Assembly: GCF_013359685.1 (NCBI RefSeq)
Contig: NZ_JABFMV010000019.1
Span: forward strand, 1-55,463
Source: Leifsonia sp. C5G2
GTDB lineage: Bacteria > Actinomycetota > Actinomycetes > Actinomycetales > Microbacteriaceae
Length of the DNA stretch: 55,463 nucleotides
Direction: 5' to 3'
The notes below the pieces were generated by a model that saw nothing but the letters and a program-made list of their open reading frames with translations, was not told where the DNA came from and did not search any database. Position 1 is the stretch's first letter, and each line of letters begins with the position of its first letter. The position numbers and the translations under genes are program-made. This document shows, in pieces, positions 45,954 through 54,312 of the stretch.

Positions 45954-46424
45954 ATGGACGACAGCGGATTCATCGTCCCGCCGCCCGGACTCATCCCCTC
46001 CCGGCCGCCGGCGGACGCCGGCTCGGGGGAGCACGCGCCCGCGCCGGTGCGTCCCCTTCCCACGTTCACGCCGCCCGCAGGGCCGGCGGGTCCCGCCGCA
46101 CCGTACCGGCCGGTCTGGCGACTGCTGCTCCCCGGCGGGCGCGGCGTCCCGGTCACCCGGCCGGTGCTGCTGGGCCGGAATCCGTCCCCGTCCACCCACA
46201 CCGCCGATGCGGACGCGATCGCGCTGGAAGACCCGACCTCGACGGTGTCCAAGACCCACGCCGTGCTGATCCCGGATGGCGACGCGCTGCGGGTGACCGA
46301 CCTGTACTCCACCAACGGTGTCGTGATCGGCGGCGAGCGGGTGCAGCCGGGCGTGGAGACCGAGGTCCCTGCCGGCTCCGAACTCCGGCTGGGCGACCTG
46401 CGCGTCCACGTCGAGCTCTCCTGA
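45954..46424 (+). CDS. FHA-domain protein
   Basis: A 156-residue protein: a Pro-rich N-terminal 50 residues, then a full FHA domain (VLLGRNPS, VSKTHAVL, DLYSTNGVVI, the phosphothreonine-binding Arg, Ser and Asn all present). It closes the MoxR-DUF58-transglutaminase-like gene run, starting 36 bases after it with its own -10 box. Probably an adaptor reading marks made by the kinase at 33391-35067. Confidence 0.88.
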   Translation: MDDSGFIVPPPGLIPSRPPADAGSGEHAPAPVRPLPTFTPPAGPAGPAAPYRPVWRLLLPGGRGVPVTRPVLLGRNPSPSTHTADADAIALEDPTSTVSKTHAVLIPDGDALRVTDLYSTNGVVIGGERVQPGVETEVPAGSELRLGDLRVHVELS

Positions 46425-46448
46425 CGCGGGGCCGCCGGGCCCGGGTGA

Positions 46449-46454
46449 TACCCT
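46449..46454 (+). promoter_or_regulatory. -10 box of the leu leader
   Basis: TACCCT ends seven bases before the GTG of the leader peptide. A TGACGC 18 bp further upstream overlaps the end of the FHA gene and could serve as a weak -35. Confidence 0.55.
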
Positions 46455-46461
46455 TTCCTTC

Positions 46462-46506
46462 GTGTACGCGGGTCTTCTTCTCCTTAGCCGCCGCGGCGAG
46501 TCCTAG
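46462..46506 (+). CDS. leuCD leader peptide with four Leu codons
   Basis: GTG-start reading of 14 codons, MYAGLLLLSRRGES, with four consecutive leucine codons (CTT CTT CTC CTT, 46474-46485), directly upstream of leucine biosynthesis genes. Leader peptides rich in the end-product amino acid control such operons by ribosome-mediated attenuation. The hairpin 46491-46528 overlaps its end, so a ribosome stalled on the Leu codons would change folding. The putative -10 box gives a leaderless start on this peptide. Confidence 0.78.
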   Translation: MYAGLLLLSRRGES

Positions 46507-46528
46507 TCTCAGGCCACCCTCGCCGCGG
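46491..46528 (+). promoter_or_regulatory. Attenuator hairpin of the leuCD leader
   Basis: CCGCGGCGAG (46491-46500) and CTCGCCGCGG (46519-46528) form a perfect 10-bp stem beginning two codons after the Leu run. A second small palindrome, CCGTCGACGG (46532-46541), follows. No T tract is visible, so the switch may act on leuC translation rather than termination. Confidence 0.65.
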
Positions 46529-46576
46529 AGTCCGTCGACGGCTGATCCGTTCACACGCTAAGGAGTTCGTAAGAGA

Positions 46577-48076
46577 ATGAGCACCCCGATTTCCCAGAAT
46601 CCGGCCGGTCCGCTGACCCTCGCCGAGAAGGTCTGGAACGACCACCTGGTCGCCAAGGGCGAGGACGGCTCGCCCGACCTCATCTACATCGACCTGCACC
46701 TGGTGCACGAGGTGACCAGCCCCCAGGCCTTCGACGGCCTGCGCATGGCCGGCCGTCCGGTCCGCCGACCCGATCTGACGATCGCGACGGAGGACCACAA
46801 CACGCCGACGATCGGCATCGACAAGCCGATCGCCGATCTGACCAGCCGCACGCAGATCGAGACGCTCCGGCGGAACGCGGAGGAGTTCGGCATCCGCCTG
46901 CACTCCCTCGGCGACGTCGAGCAGGGCATCGTCCACGTCGTCGGCCCGCAGCTCGGCCTCACCATGCCGGGCATCACCGTCGTCTGCGGCGACTCGCACA
47001 CCTCCACGCACGGCGCCTTCGGCGCGATGGCGTTCGGCATCGGCACCAGCGAGGTGGAGCACGTGCTCGCCACCCAGACGCTGCCGCTCAAGCCGTTCAA
47101 GACGATGGCGATCACCGTCGAGGGCGAGCTGCGGCCCGGCGTGACCGCGAAGGACATCATCCTCGCCGTGATCGCCAAGATCGGCACGGGCGGCGGGCAG
47201 GGCTACGTCCTCGAGTACCGCGGCAGCGCCATCCGCTCGCTCTCCATGGAGGGCCGGATGACGATCTGCAACATGTCGATCGAGGCGGGCGCCCGCGCCG
47301 GCATGGTCGCACCGGACGAGACCACCTTCGCCTACCTGAAGGGCCGCCCGCACGCGCCGGAGGGCGCCGACTGGGATGAGGCCGTCGCCTACTGGAAGAC
47401 CCTCCAGACCGACGACGACGCGGTGTTCGACGCCGAGGTGTACCTCGACGCGGCCGACATCGAGCCGTTCGTCACCTGGGGCACCAACCCGGGCCAGGGC
47501 GTCTCGCTGAGCCAGCCCGTTCCCGACCCCGCCGCCATCGCCGACCCCAACCAGCGGGCCGCCGCAGAGCGGGCGCTGGAGTACATGGACCTCGCGCCGG
47601 GCACTCCGATGAAGAGCATCCCTGTAGACGCCGTGTTCATGGGGTCGTGCACGAACAGCCGCATCGAGGACCTCCGCGCCTTCGCCTCCATCATCAAGGG
47701 GCGCAAGAAGGCGGACGGCGTCCGCGTCATGGTCGTCCCCGGCTCGGCGCGCGTGCGCATCGAGGCCGAGGCGGAGGGCATCGACAAGATCGTCGAGGAG
47801 TTCGGCGCCGAGTGGCGCTTCGCCGGCTGCTCGATGTGCCTCGGAATGAACCCGGACCAGCTGGCGCCGGGGGAGCGCTGCGCCTCCACCTCGAACCGCA
47901 ACTTCGAGGGACGCCAGGGCAAGGGCGGCCGGACGCACCTGGTCTCTCCACTCGTGGCGGCCGCGACCGCGATCCGCGGAACGCTGTCCAGCCCGTGGGA
48001 CCTGGAGCACGAAGGCGACGACACGCCGCGCGATGGCGGCACGGACACCCGGATCGGGGAGAAGGTGGGCGCCTGA
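46577..48076 (+). CDS. leuC: 3-isopropylmalate dehydratase large subunit
   Basis: A 499-residue aconitase-family enzyme of leucine biosynthesis, converting 2- to 3-isopropylmalate with LeuD. The 4Fe-4S cysteines are in GSCTNSR and CSMCLGMN; also [26 protein letters not shown] precedes the ATG by about 11 bases. Stop overlaps the leuD start (TGATG). Confidence 0.97.
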   Translation: MSTPISQNPAGPLTLAEKVWNDHLVAKGEDGSPDLIYIDLHLVHEVTSPQAFDGLRMAGRPVRRPDLTIATEDHNTPTIGIDKPIADLTSRTQIETLRRNAEEFGIRLHSLGDVEQGIVHVVGPQLGLTMPGITVVCGDSHTSTHGAFGAMAFGIGTSEVEHVLATQTLPLKPFKTMAITVEGELRPGVTAKDIILAVIAKIGTGGGQGYVLEYRGSAIRSLSMEGRMTICNMSIEAGARAGMVAPDETTFAYLKGRPHAPEGADWDEAVAYWKTLQTDDDAVFDAEVYLDAADIEPFVTWGTNPGQGVSLSQPVPDPAAIADPNQRAAAERALEYMDLAPGTPMKSIPVDAVFMGSCTNSRIEDLRAFASIIKGRKKADGVRVMVVPGSARVRIEAEAEGIDKIVEEFGAEWRFAGCSMCLGMNPDQLAPGERCASTSNRNFEGRQGKGGRTHLVSPLVAAATAIRGTLSSPWDLEHEGDDTPRDGGTDTRIGEKVGA

Positions 48077-48675
48077 TGGAGAAGTTCGAGACCGTGACGG
48101 GGACGGCCGTGCCGTTCCGCCGCTCCAACGTGGACACCGACCAGATCATCCCGGCGGTGTTCCTCAAGCGCGTCACCAAGACGGGCTTCGACGACGCGCT
48201 GTTCCACGCGTGGCGCCAGGACCCCGACTTCATCCTCAACCGTCCCGAGTACCAGGGGGCGACCGTGCTGGTCGCGGGCCCCGATTTCGGCACGGGTTCG
48301 TCACGCGAACATGCCGTCTGGGCGCTCCGCGACTACGGTTTCCGGGTGGTGCTGAGCCCCCGGTTCGCCGACATCTTCCGAGGGAACTCGGGCAAGCAGG
48401 GGCTGCTGACGGGCGTCGTCTCCGAGGAGGACGCCGAGCGGCTCTGGGAGGCGATCGAGGCGCAGCCGGGAATAGCGGCGACCGTCGATCTGGTTGCCAA
48501 GACTGCGACCGTCGGTGAGGTCCAGGTGTCTTTCGACATCGACGACTACACTCGCTGGCGTTTGCTCGAAGGGCTGGACGACATCGCCCTGACCCTGCGC
48601 GATGAGGCGCGCATCTCAGAATACGAATCGGGCCGCGCGAGCTGGCGGCCCACGACCCTCCCGGTGAAACTTTGA
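48076..48675 (+). CDS. leuD: 3-isopropylmalate dehydratase small subunit
   Basis: A 199-residue swivel subunit pairing with Leu[31 protein letters not shown] and the late [15 protein letters not shown] are typical. One-base overlap with leuC and four-base overlap with murA, so the three are coupled. Confidence 0.97.
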   Translation: MEKFETVTGTAVPFRRSNVDTDQIIPAVFLKRVTKTGFDDALFHAWRQDPDFILNRPEYQGATVLVAGPDFGTGSSREHAVWALRDYGFRVVLSPRFADIFRGNSGKQGLLTGVVSEEDAERLWEAIEAQPGIAATVDLVAKTATVGEVQVSFDIDDYTRWRLLEGLDDIALTLRDEARISEYESGRASWRPTTLPVKL

Positions 48676-50042
48676 ACTCACTTCTTCAGGACGCACAGGC
48701 AGCAGGAGCCCGCGTGGGCCTCAAGGGCGACCGCATCACGATCAACGGCGGCCGCCCGCTCCAGGGCCGCATCGAGGTCCGCGGCGCCAAGAACTTCGTC
48801 ACCAAGGCCATGGTCGCGGCCATCCTCGGTGAGAGCCCGAGCGTCCTCCGGAACGTGCCGGACATCTCCGACGTCCGCGTGGTGCGCGGGCTCCTGGAGG
48901 TGCACGGCGTCAAGGTGACCGACGGCGCGGAGGAAGGCGAGCTGCTCCTCGACCCGAGCGCGGTCGAGTCGGCCCACATGGCCGACATCGACGCGCATGC
49001 GGGCTCGAGCCGCATCCCGATCCTGTTCTGCGGGCCGCTGCTGCACCGGCTGGGCGAGGCCTTCATCCCCGACCTCGGCGGCTGCCGCATCGGCGACCGC
49101 CCGATCGACTACCACCTCGAGGTGCTGCGCAAGTTCGGCGCCGTCGTCGACAAGCTGCCGAGCGGCATCCGCATCACGGCCCCGAGCCGCCTCAAGGGCG
49201 CCAAGCTGGAGCTGCCGTACCCGAGCGTCGGAGCCACCGAGCAGGTGCTCCTCACCGCCGTGCGAGCCGAGGGCATCACCGAGCTCAAGGGTGCGGCCAT
49301 CGAGCCGGAGATCATGGATCTCATCAACGTGCTCCAGAAGATGGGCGCGATCATCTCGGTCGACACCGACCGCGTGATCCGCATCGAGGGTGTCGACAAG
49401 CTGGTCGGCTACAGCCACACCGCGCTGTTCGACCGCAACGAGGCCGCGAGCTGGGCCGCTGCCGCGCTCGCGACCGGCGGCGACATCTACGTCGGCGGCG
49501 CACGCCAGCCCGAGATGCTGACCTTCCTCAACGTCTTCCGCAAGGTCGGCGGCGCGTTCGAGATCCACGACGACGGCATCCGGTTCTACCACCCGGGCGG
49601 CCCCCTCAAGCCGGTCATCATCGAGACCGACGTGCACCCCGGCTTCATGACCGACTGGCAGCAGCCGCTCGTCGTCGCCCTCGCCAAGGCCGAGGGAGTG
49701 TCGATCGTGCATGAGACGGTCTACGAGCAGCGTTTCGGCTTCACGGAGGCGCTCAACGACATGGGCGCGAAGATCCAGGTGCACAAGGAGTGCCTCGGCG
49801 GCCACCCGTGCCGCTTCGGCCAGCGCAACTTCAACCATTCGGCGGTCATCATGGGCCCGACCGAGCTGAAGGGCGCCGACATCGAGGTCCCGGACCTGCG
49901 CGGCGGCTTCAGCCACCTCATCGCGGCGCTGACCGCCGAGGGCCGTTCGACCGTGAGCAACGTGGGCATCATCAGCCGCGGCTACGAGAACTTCATCACC
50001 AAGCTGCAGCTGCTCGGTGCCGACTTCGTCCTCGAGAGCTGA
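48672..50042 (+). CDS. murA: UDP-GlcNAc 1-carboxyvinyltransferase
   Basis: A 456-residue MurA, first committed enzyme of peptidoglycan synthesis (transfers enolpyruvate from PEP to UDP-GlcNAc). Substrate Lys-Asn in RGAKNF, catalytic Cys in [10 protein letters not shown], and the C-terminal [15 protein letters not shown] are present. The start TTG 48672 overlaps the leuD stop (TTGA), giving a 20-residue N-terminal extension; GTG 48714 is an alternative. Placement in a leu operon means its transcription could be influenced by leucine attenuation. Confidence 0.95.
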   Translation: MNSLLQDAQAAGARVGLKGDRITINGGRPLQGRIEVRGAKNFVTKAMVAAILGESPSVLRNVPDISDVRVVRGLLEVHGVKVTDGAEEGELLLDPSAVESAHMADIDAHAGSSRIPILFCGPLLHRLGEAFIPDLGGCRIGDRPIDYHLEVLRKFGAVVDKLPSGIRITAPSRLKGAKLELPYPSVGATEQVLLTAVRAEGITELKGAAIEPEIMDLINVLQKMGAIISVDTDRVIRIEGVDKLVGYSHTALFDRNEAASWAAAALATGGDIYVGGARQPEMLTFLNVFRKVGGAFEIHDDGIRFYHPGGPLKPVIIETDVHPGFMTDWQQPLVVALAKAEGVSIVHETVYEQRFGFTEALNDMGAKIQVHKECLGGHPCRFGQRNFNHSAVIMGPTELKGADIEVPDLRGGFSHLIAALTAEGRSTVSNVGIISRGYENFITKLQLLGADFVLES

Positions 50043-50049
50043 ACCCGAC

Positions 50050-50058
50050 TTATCCACA
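50050..50058 (+). promoter_or_regulatory. DnaA-box sequence TTATCCACA
   Basis: An exact match to the strong DnaA box, alone in the 52-base gap between murA and the antitoxin gene. A single box may titrate DnaA or regulate the downstream promoter; with one 9-mer, chance is also possible. Confidence 0.4.
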
Positions 50059-50082
50059 GATCCACCGGTGTCTCACCCGTGA

Positions 50083-50088
50083 TACAGT
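50083..50088 (+). promoter_or_regulatory. -10 box of the toxin-antitoxin operon
   Basis: TACAGT, six bases before the antitoxin ATG, consistent with a leaderless transcript. No good -35 match is visible. Confidence 0.6.
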
Positions 50089-50094
50089 CCCTTC

Positions 50095-50331
50095 ATGGAG
50101 ACTGTCAGCGTGAGAGATCTACGCAACCACGGCGGCGACATCCTCGACAGGGTGGCCCGCGGAGAACACCTGACCATCACGCGTGATGGGGCGGCGGTGG
50201 CCGAGCTGTCGCCACTGTCGCCCCCCGGGCGCGCCCTGTCCGTGCTGCTCGAGGCGCGGCGTGCGATCCCGGCCGTCGACCCGCACGCGCTGCGCGCCGA
50301 CATCGACGAGATCGTCGACCCGTCATGGTGA
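50095..50331 (+). CDS. Phd/YefM-type antitoxin
   Basis: A 78-residue antitoxin with the Phd/YefM start (ETVSVRDLRNHGGDILDRVARGEHLTITRDGAAVAEL) and a C-terminal toxin-binding tail (ARRAIPAVDPHALRADIDEIVD). Neutralises the PIN-domain toxin that follows and probably represses the operon. Overlaps the toxin gene by seven bases. Confidence 0.92.
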   Translation: METVSVRDLRNHGGDILDRVARGEHLTITRDGAAVAELSPLSPPGRALSVLLEARRAIPAVDPHALRADIDEIVDPSW

Positions 50332-50744
50332 TGCGGCCCGGCCTGCTCGACACGTCGACGCTGATCCTGCTGGGCCGGGTCGCCGATCCGGCCCAGCTGC
50401 CCGACATCCCGTCGATCAGCGCGGTCACCATGGCTGAATTGACGGTCGGCCCTCTGGTCGCGCGCTCGGCCGAGGAGCAGGCGGCGCGTCAGGCGCACCT
50501 CCAGCTGGCCGAGGCCGACTTCGACCCGATCCCGTTCGATTCGGCGGCCGCCCGCGCCTTCGGCCGGGTCGCCCAGTCGCTGCGCGAGGCGGGGCGGAAG
50601 CCGTCTGCGCGCGCGTTCGACGCCCTCATCGCGGCGACGGCGATCTCACGCGACCTCCCGCTGTACACGTGCAACCCGTCCGACTTCGACGGCATCCCCG
50701 GGCTCGACCTGCGGCCGGTCTCCGTGGTCGGCCGGTCGGCGTGA
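50325..50744 (+). CDS. VapC-type PIN-domain toxin
   Basis: A 139-residue PIN ribonuclease: LLDTSTLI (first Asp), TMAEL (Glu), FDALIAATA (third acidic residue) and NPSDF (last Asp) supply the metal-binding set. Cleaves RNA, often tRNA, in this family. ATG 50331 is an alternative start. Lies between murA and plsC, with no sign of mobile DNA around it. Confidence 0.92.
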   Translation: MVMRPGLLDTSTLILLGRVADPAQLPDIPSISAVTMAELTVGPLVARSAEEQAARQAHLQLAEADFDPIPFDSAAARAFGRVAQSLREAGRKPSARAFDALIAATAISRDLPLYTCNPSDFDGIPGLDLRPVSVVGRSA

Positions 50745-50793
50745 CCCCGCGCGTATGCGCCGTGCACCATCCCGGGTCGCGGATAATGGGACG

Positions 50794-51564
50794 GTGCCCG
50801 ATTCGACCTCGCCCGTGAAGAAGCAGCGATCCGAGAAGAGCCGTCCGTCGGTGTTCTGGGTGCTGGCGGCCCTCGTGATCCCGATCGGGTCCCTGCTCGC
50901 CCGGTTCCGGGTGGTGGACGCCGGCAAGCTCCCGCGCACCGGCGCCTTCATCCTGACGCCCAACCACTACAGCGAGATCGACCCCGTCATGATGGGGATG
51001 GTCTCCTGGAAGCTCGGCCGGCTGCCACGGTTCCTCGCCAAGGAGAGCCTGTTCTCTGTCCCGGTCCTCGGCTGGTTCCTTCGCCGGTCCGGTCAGGTGC
51101 CCGTCTCCCGCGGCGGCAGCGCCCGCGGAGCAGCGCCCCTCGACGCGGCGCGCAAGATCGCAGAAGAGGGCCGCATCGTCATCATCTACCCGGAGGGCTC
51201 GCTGACCCGCGACCCCGACATGTGGCCGATGCGCGGCAAGACCGGCGCCGCCCGCATGGCCCTGGAGAACGGGCTCCCCGTCATCCCGATCGCCCACTGG
51301 GGCACGCAGCAGGTCATGGCCCGCTACTCCAAGAAGATCAGCTGGTTCCCGCGGAAGACCATCGACGTGAAGGTCGGCGACCCGGTCGACCTGTCGGCGT
51401 TCCGGGACCGCCCGCTCGACAACGCGACCCTCACGGAGGCGACGGCGGTGATCATGGACGCGATCACGCGCCTGCTCGAGGACCTGCGCGGCGAGAAGGC
51501 CCCCGCCGAGCGGTGGGACCCGACGCAGCACAACCAGAAGGAGACCGGACGCTTCGATGGCTAA
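50794..51564 (+). CDS. plsC: 1-acyl-glycerol-3-phosphate acyltransferase
   Basis: A 256-residue membrane-associated acyltransferase with the catalytic NHYSEID (HX4D) motif (about residue 51) and YPEGSLTR (EGS motif, about 127); one hydrophobic helix near residue 20. The GTG at 50794 has GATAAT six bases upstream. Makes phosphatidic acid; neighbour gpsA provides glycerol-3-phosphate, so the pair serve phospholipid synthesis. Overlaps gpsA by eight bases. Confidence 0.93.
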   Translation: MPDSTSPVKKQRSEKSRPSVFWVLAALVIPIGSLLARFRVVDAGKLPRTGAFILTPNHYSEIDPVMMGMVSWKLGRLPRFLAKESLFSVPVLGWFLRRSGQVPVSRGGSARGAAPLDAARKIAEEGRIVIIYPEGSLTRDPDMWPMRGKTGAARMALENGLPVIPIAHWGTQQVMARYSKKISWFPRKTIDVKVGDPVDLSAFRDRPLDNATLTEATAVIMDAITRLLEDLRGEKAPAERWDPTQHNQKETGRFDG

Positions 51565-52687
51565 GGCAGTGAAGGCTCCCGTCCCGCGTCCCCGCCGGAT
51601 CGCCGTGCTCGGCGCGGGCAGCTGGGGCACGACGTTCGCGAAGATCCTCGCCGACGGCGGCTCCGACGTCGTCCTGTGGGCGCGGCGCCCGGAGCTGGCG
51701 CGCGAGATCAACGAGGTCAAGCGCAACAGCGACTACCTGGAGGGCATCAACCTCCCGCGCAACCTGCGCGCGACCTCCCGGCTCGGTGAGGCGATGCGGG
51801 ACGCGGAGCAGGTGTTCGTGTCGATCCCGAGCCAGACCCTCCGCTCGAACCTGGAGGCGATGATCCCGTTCCTCGGGCCGGAGACGATCGTCGTCAGCCT
51901 CATGAAGGGCGTCGAGAAGGGCACCGGCCTGCGGATGAGCGAGGTGATCGCCCAGGGCCTCCCGATCGAGCAGGAGCGCATCGCCGTCGCCTCCGGGCCC
52001 AACCTCGCGCTCGAGATCGCCCGGGAGCAGCCGACCGCCGCCGTCGTCTCGTCGGCGAGCCTGGAGACCGCACAGGCGGTCGCGATCTCGGCGACGAACC
52101 GCTACTTCCGGAGCTTCGTCAACACCGACGTCATCGGCACCGAGTTCGGCGGCGTCCTGAAGAACCTCATCGCCGTCGCGATCGGCATCGTCGACGGCGT
52201 CGGCTACGGCGAGAACACGAAGGCCTCGATCATCACTCGCGGGCTGGTCGAGATGACCGACTTCGCGGTGGCGTACGGCGCGCAGGCCGAGACGCTGTCC
52301 GGGCTGGCCGGGCTCGGCGACCTCATCGCCACCTGCGAGTCCTCGCTCAGCCGCAACAACACCGCCGGGCGCCTGCTCGGCCAGGGCTACGGCTTCCACG
52401 ACGTGGTGAAGCAGATGAACCAGACGGCGGAGGGTCTCGCCTCCGTCGCGCCCATCCTGAGCCTCGCCGAGGCACGTGGGGTGGACATGCCGATCGTCCG
52501 TCAGGTGAGCCAGGTGCTCGCCGGTACGCTCGATCCGAAAGACATCGCTCCGCATCTCACGACGGATTCGGACGAGCCGCAGGGCGAAAGGACAACGGAT
52601 GACGGACAAGGTCACGGTCGCACTTCTGTTTGGGGGTCGCTCAAGCGAGCATTCGATCAGCTGCGCGACGGCGGCCGGCGTCCTTGA
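51557..52687 (+). CDS. gpsA: Glycerol-3-phosphate dehydrogenase [NAD(P)+]
   Basis: A 376-residue GpsA: cofactor motif GAGSWGTTFA (about residue 20), SLMKGVE, GPNLALEIA, catalytic Lys in GGVLKNLIAVAIG, and GLAGLGDLIATC. Reduces dihydroxyacetone phosphate for phospholipids. The last 30 codons or so (after about residue 347, rich in Asp, Gly and Arg) overlap ddl by 89 bases in another frame and are not part of the usual family length. Confidence 0.95.
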   Translation: MAKAVKAPVPRPRRIAVLGAGSWGTTFAKILADGGSDVVLWARRPELAREINEVKRNSDYLEGINLPRNLRATSRLGEAMRDAEQVFVSIPSQTLRSNLEAMIPFLGPETIVVSLMKGVEKGTGLRMSEVIAQGLPIEQERIAVASGPNLALEIAREQPTAAVVSSASLETAQAVAISATNRYFRSFVNTDVIGTEFGGVLKNLIAVAIGIVDGVGYGENTKASIITRGLVEMTDFAVAYGAQAETLSGLAGLGDLIATCESSLSRNNTAGRLLGQGYGFHDVVKQMNQTAEGLASVAPILSLAEARGVDMPIVRQVSQVLAGTLDPKDIAPHLTTDSDEPQGERTTDDGQGHGRTSVWGSLKRAFDQLRDGGRRP

Positions 52688-53696
52688 GGCGATCGACCGC
52701 GACCGGTACGACGTCATCCCGATCGGGATCGCGCACGACGGCGCGTTCACACTGCAGCCGGACGACGCGGCACGCTTCGCGCTGGACGCCGAGCACCTCC
52801 CGGAGGTCGAGGACAACGGCACGCGCGTGCTGTGGCCGGACAGCGTCGCCACGCGCGAGCTGACCGTCGTGGACGCCGACGGCGGCCGCCGGTCGCTCGG
52901 CGAGGTCGACATCGTGTTCCCGATCCTGCACGGCCCCTGGGGCGAGGACGGCACCCTGCAGGGCCTGCTCGAGCTCGTCGGCCTCCCGTACGTCGGAAGC
53001 GGCGTGCTGGCGAGCGCGCTCGGCATGGACAAGCACTTCACGAAGACCGTGCTGCAGCAGGCGGGCATCCCGGTCGCGCCGTGGCGCACGGTGACGGCGT
53101 ACGAGTGGCGGCAGGATGCGGACGCGGTCCGCACCGCCGCCGCCGACCTCGGGCTCCCCGCCTTCGTGAAGCCCGCCCGGGCCGGATCGAGCGTCGGCGT
53201 CACCAAGGTGAAGGACTGGTCGGAGCTCGGCGCCGCGATGGAGACCGCCTTGGCAGAGGACGACCGCGTGCTCATCGAGTCGATGGTGACCGGCCGCGAG
53301 GTCGAGATCGCCGTGCTCGGCGGCCGGCCGGGCGAGCCCGCTCGGGCGTCCGTCGCGGGGGAGATCGTGGTCAGCGGCCGCGACTTCTACGACTTCGCGG
53401 CGAAGTACCTCGACGCGCCGGGCATCGACCTGGTCTGCCCGGCCGACCTCTCCGAGGCGCAGCTGGCCGAGATGGCCGACCTGGCGATCCGCGGCTTCGA
53501 CGCGATCGGGGGCGAGGGTCTCGCCAGGGTCGACTTCTTCCTGACCGACCACGGGTTCGTCATCAACGAGATCAACACGATGCCCGGCTTCACGCCGATC
53601 TCGATGTTCCCGCGCTGCTGGCAGGAGAGCGGCCTCCCGTATCCCGCGCTGATCGACGAGCTCATCCAGGTCGCCCTGGCGCGCGCCGCCGCCTGA
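52599..53696 (+). CDS. ddl: D-alanine--D-alanine ligase
   Basis: A 365-residue ATP-grasp ligase joining two D-Ala for peptidoglycan. N-terminal GGRSSEHSIS, the ATP-grasp part FVKPARAGSSVGVTKV, LIESMVTGREVEIAVL, and the C-terminal EINTMPGFTPISMFP are diagnostic. GGCGAAAGGA upstream gives a good ribosome site inside gpsA. Confidence 0.96.
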   Translation: MTDKVTVALLFGGRSSEHSISCATAAGVLEAIDRDRYDVIPIGIAHDGAFTLQPDDAARFALDAEHLPEVEDNGTRVLWPDSVATRELTVVDADGGRRSLGEVDIVFPILHGPWGEDGTLQGLLELVGLPYVGSGVLASALGMDKHFTKTVLQQAGIPVAPWRTVTAYEWRQDADAVRTAAADLGLPAFVKPARAGSSVGVTKVKDWSELGAAMETALAEDDRVLIESMVTGREVEIAVLGGRPGEPARASVAGEIVVSGRDFYDFAAKYLDAPGIDLVCPADLSEAQLAEMADLAIRGFDAIGGEGLARVDFFLTDHGFVINEINTMPGFTPISMFPRCWQESGLPYPALIDELIQVALARAAA

Positions 53697-53705
53697 CTCG
53701 CGCTG

Positions 53706-53759
53706 AGTGGTGACATCTTGTCGCCACCCGTGGCCGAGTGGCGACAAGATGTCACCACT
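53706..53759. terminator. 22-bp perfect hairpin between ddl and a convergent gene
   Basis: Arms 53706-53727 and 53738-53759 are perfect complements (ends AGTGGTGACATC / GATGTCACCACT), loop 10 bases. Starts 10 bases after the ddl stop; the genes are convergent, so it can serve both. Confidence 0.8.
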
Positions 53760-53760
53760 G

Positions 53761-53790
53761 GGCGGTCAGGGGCTCGGCGGTCAGGGGCTC
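53761..53790. repeat. 15-bp tandem repeat at a 3' end
   Basis: GGCGGTCAGGGGCTC occurs twice in tandem (53761-53775, 53776-53790). Each copy has an in-frame stop triplet for the lipoprotein gene, so the second copy only duplicates sequence beyond the stop. Confidence 0.8.
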
Positions 53791-54287
53791 GGCGTCGGAG
53801 TGGGTGCGGCCGTCGGGTCGGTGTCGAGCGTCGAGAGGCACTTCTGCGTCTGCTTCACGGTCGACACCGCGCTGGCGAACTCCGGCAGCACCGAGGAGTC
53901 GGAGACCCCGGAGACGTGGTCGATGATGACCTCGGTCGCCGGCGTCCGACCGAAGGTCTGGTAGACGATCGTCTTGGCCGCCGGGTCGGTCATCAGCACC
54001 CAGTCGACCCCGTTCACGTTGACGCACGGTTTCGTTGTCGGGCCGATCGGCGGCACCCCGCAGCGCAGGATGACCACGGCCGGGTCGCCCCACGCGCCCG
54101 TCGCCTGCGCGTCCGTCTCCCGCTTCGCCTTGTCGGCGACCGAGTCGGGCAGGCGCACGCTGATCTCGGCGCAGCCGGGGGCGTTGGCGTTCGCGGCCGG
54201 GTCGAGGGACACGGTCGGGGCGCACCCCGCGAGCAGGACGGCGGCGGAGGCGAGCAGGACGACCGGGAGGGCGCGACGGGACTTCAT
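53781..54287 (-). CDS. DUF3515 family lipoprotein
   Basis: A 168-residue exported lipoprotein: signal with lipobox LLAGC (Cys about residue 22), then the DUF3515 pattern with paired cysteines ([38 protein letters not shown]). DUF3515 proteins are found in actinobacteria next to thiL and ddl; function unknown. TAGCCT lies seven bases before the ATG. Confidence 0.9.
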   Translation of the reverse strand: MKSRRALPVVLLASAAVLLAGCAPTVSLDPAANANAPGCAEISVRLPDSVADKAKRETDAQATGAWGDPAVVILRCGVPPIGPTTKPCVNVNGVDWVLMTDPAAKTIVYQTFGRTPATEVIIDHVSGVSDSSVLPEFASAVSTVKQTQKCLSTLDTDPTAAPTPTPSP

Positions 54288-54294
54288 CGGATTC

Positions 54295-54304
54295 AGGCTA
54301 CCGT
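54295..54304. promoter_or_regulatory. Overlapping divergent -10 boxes
   Basis: AGGCTACCGT contains TACCGT for thiL (plus, 54299-54304) and TAGCCT for the DUF3515 gene (minus, 54295-54300), sharing two bases. Polymerase could occupy only one at a time. Confidence 0.6.
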
Positions 54305-54312
54305 TTCAGTAC

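Noticed and set aside
42999-46409. A minus-strand open frame of over 1,100 codons opposite DUF58 and transglutaminase-like genes
   Set aside because: Low-complexity Arg/Gly/Glu composition without domains; antisense of well-identified genes.
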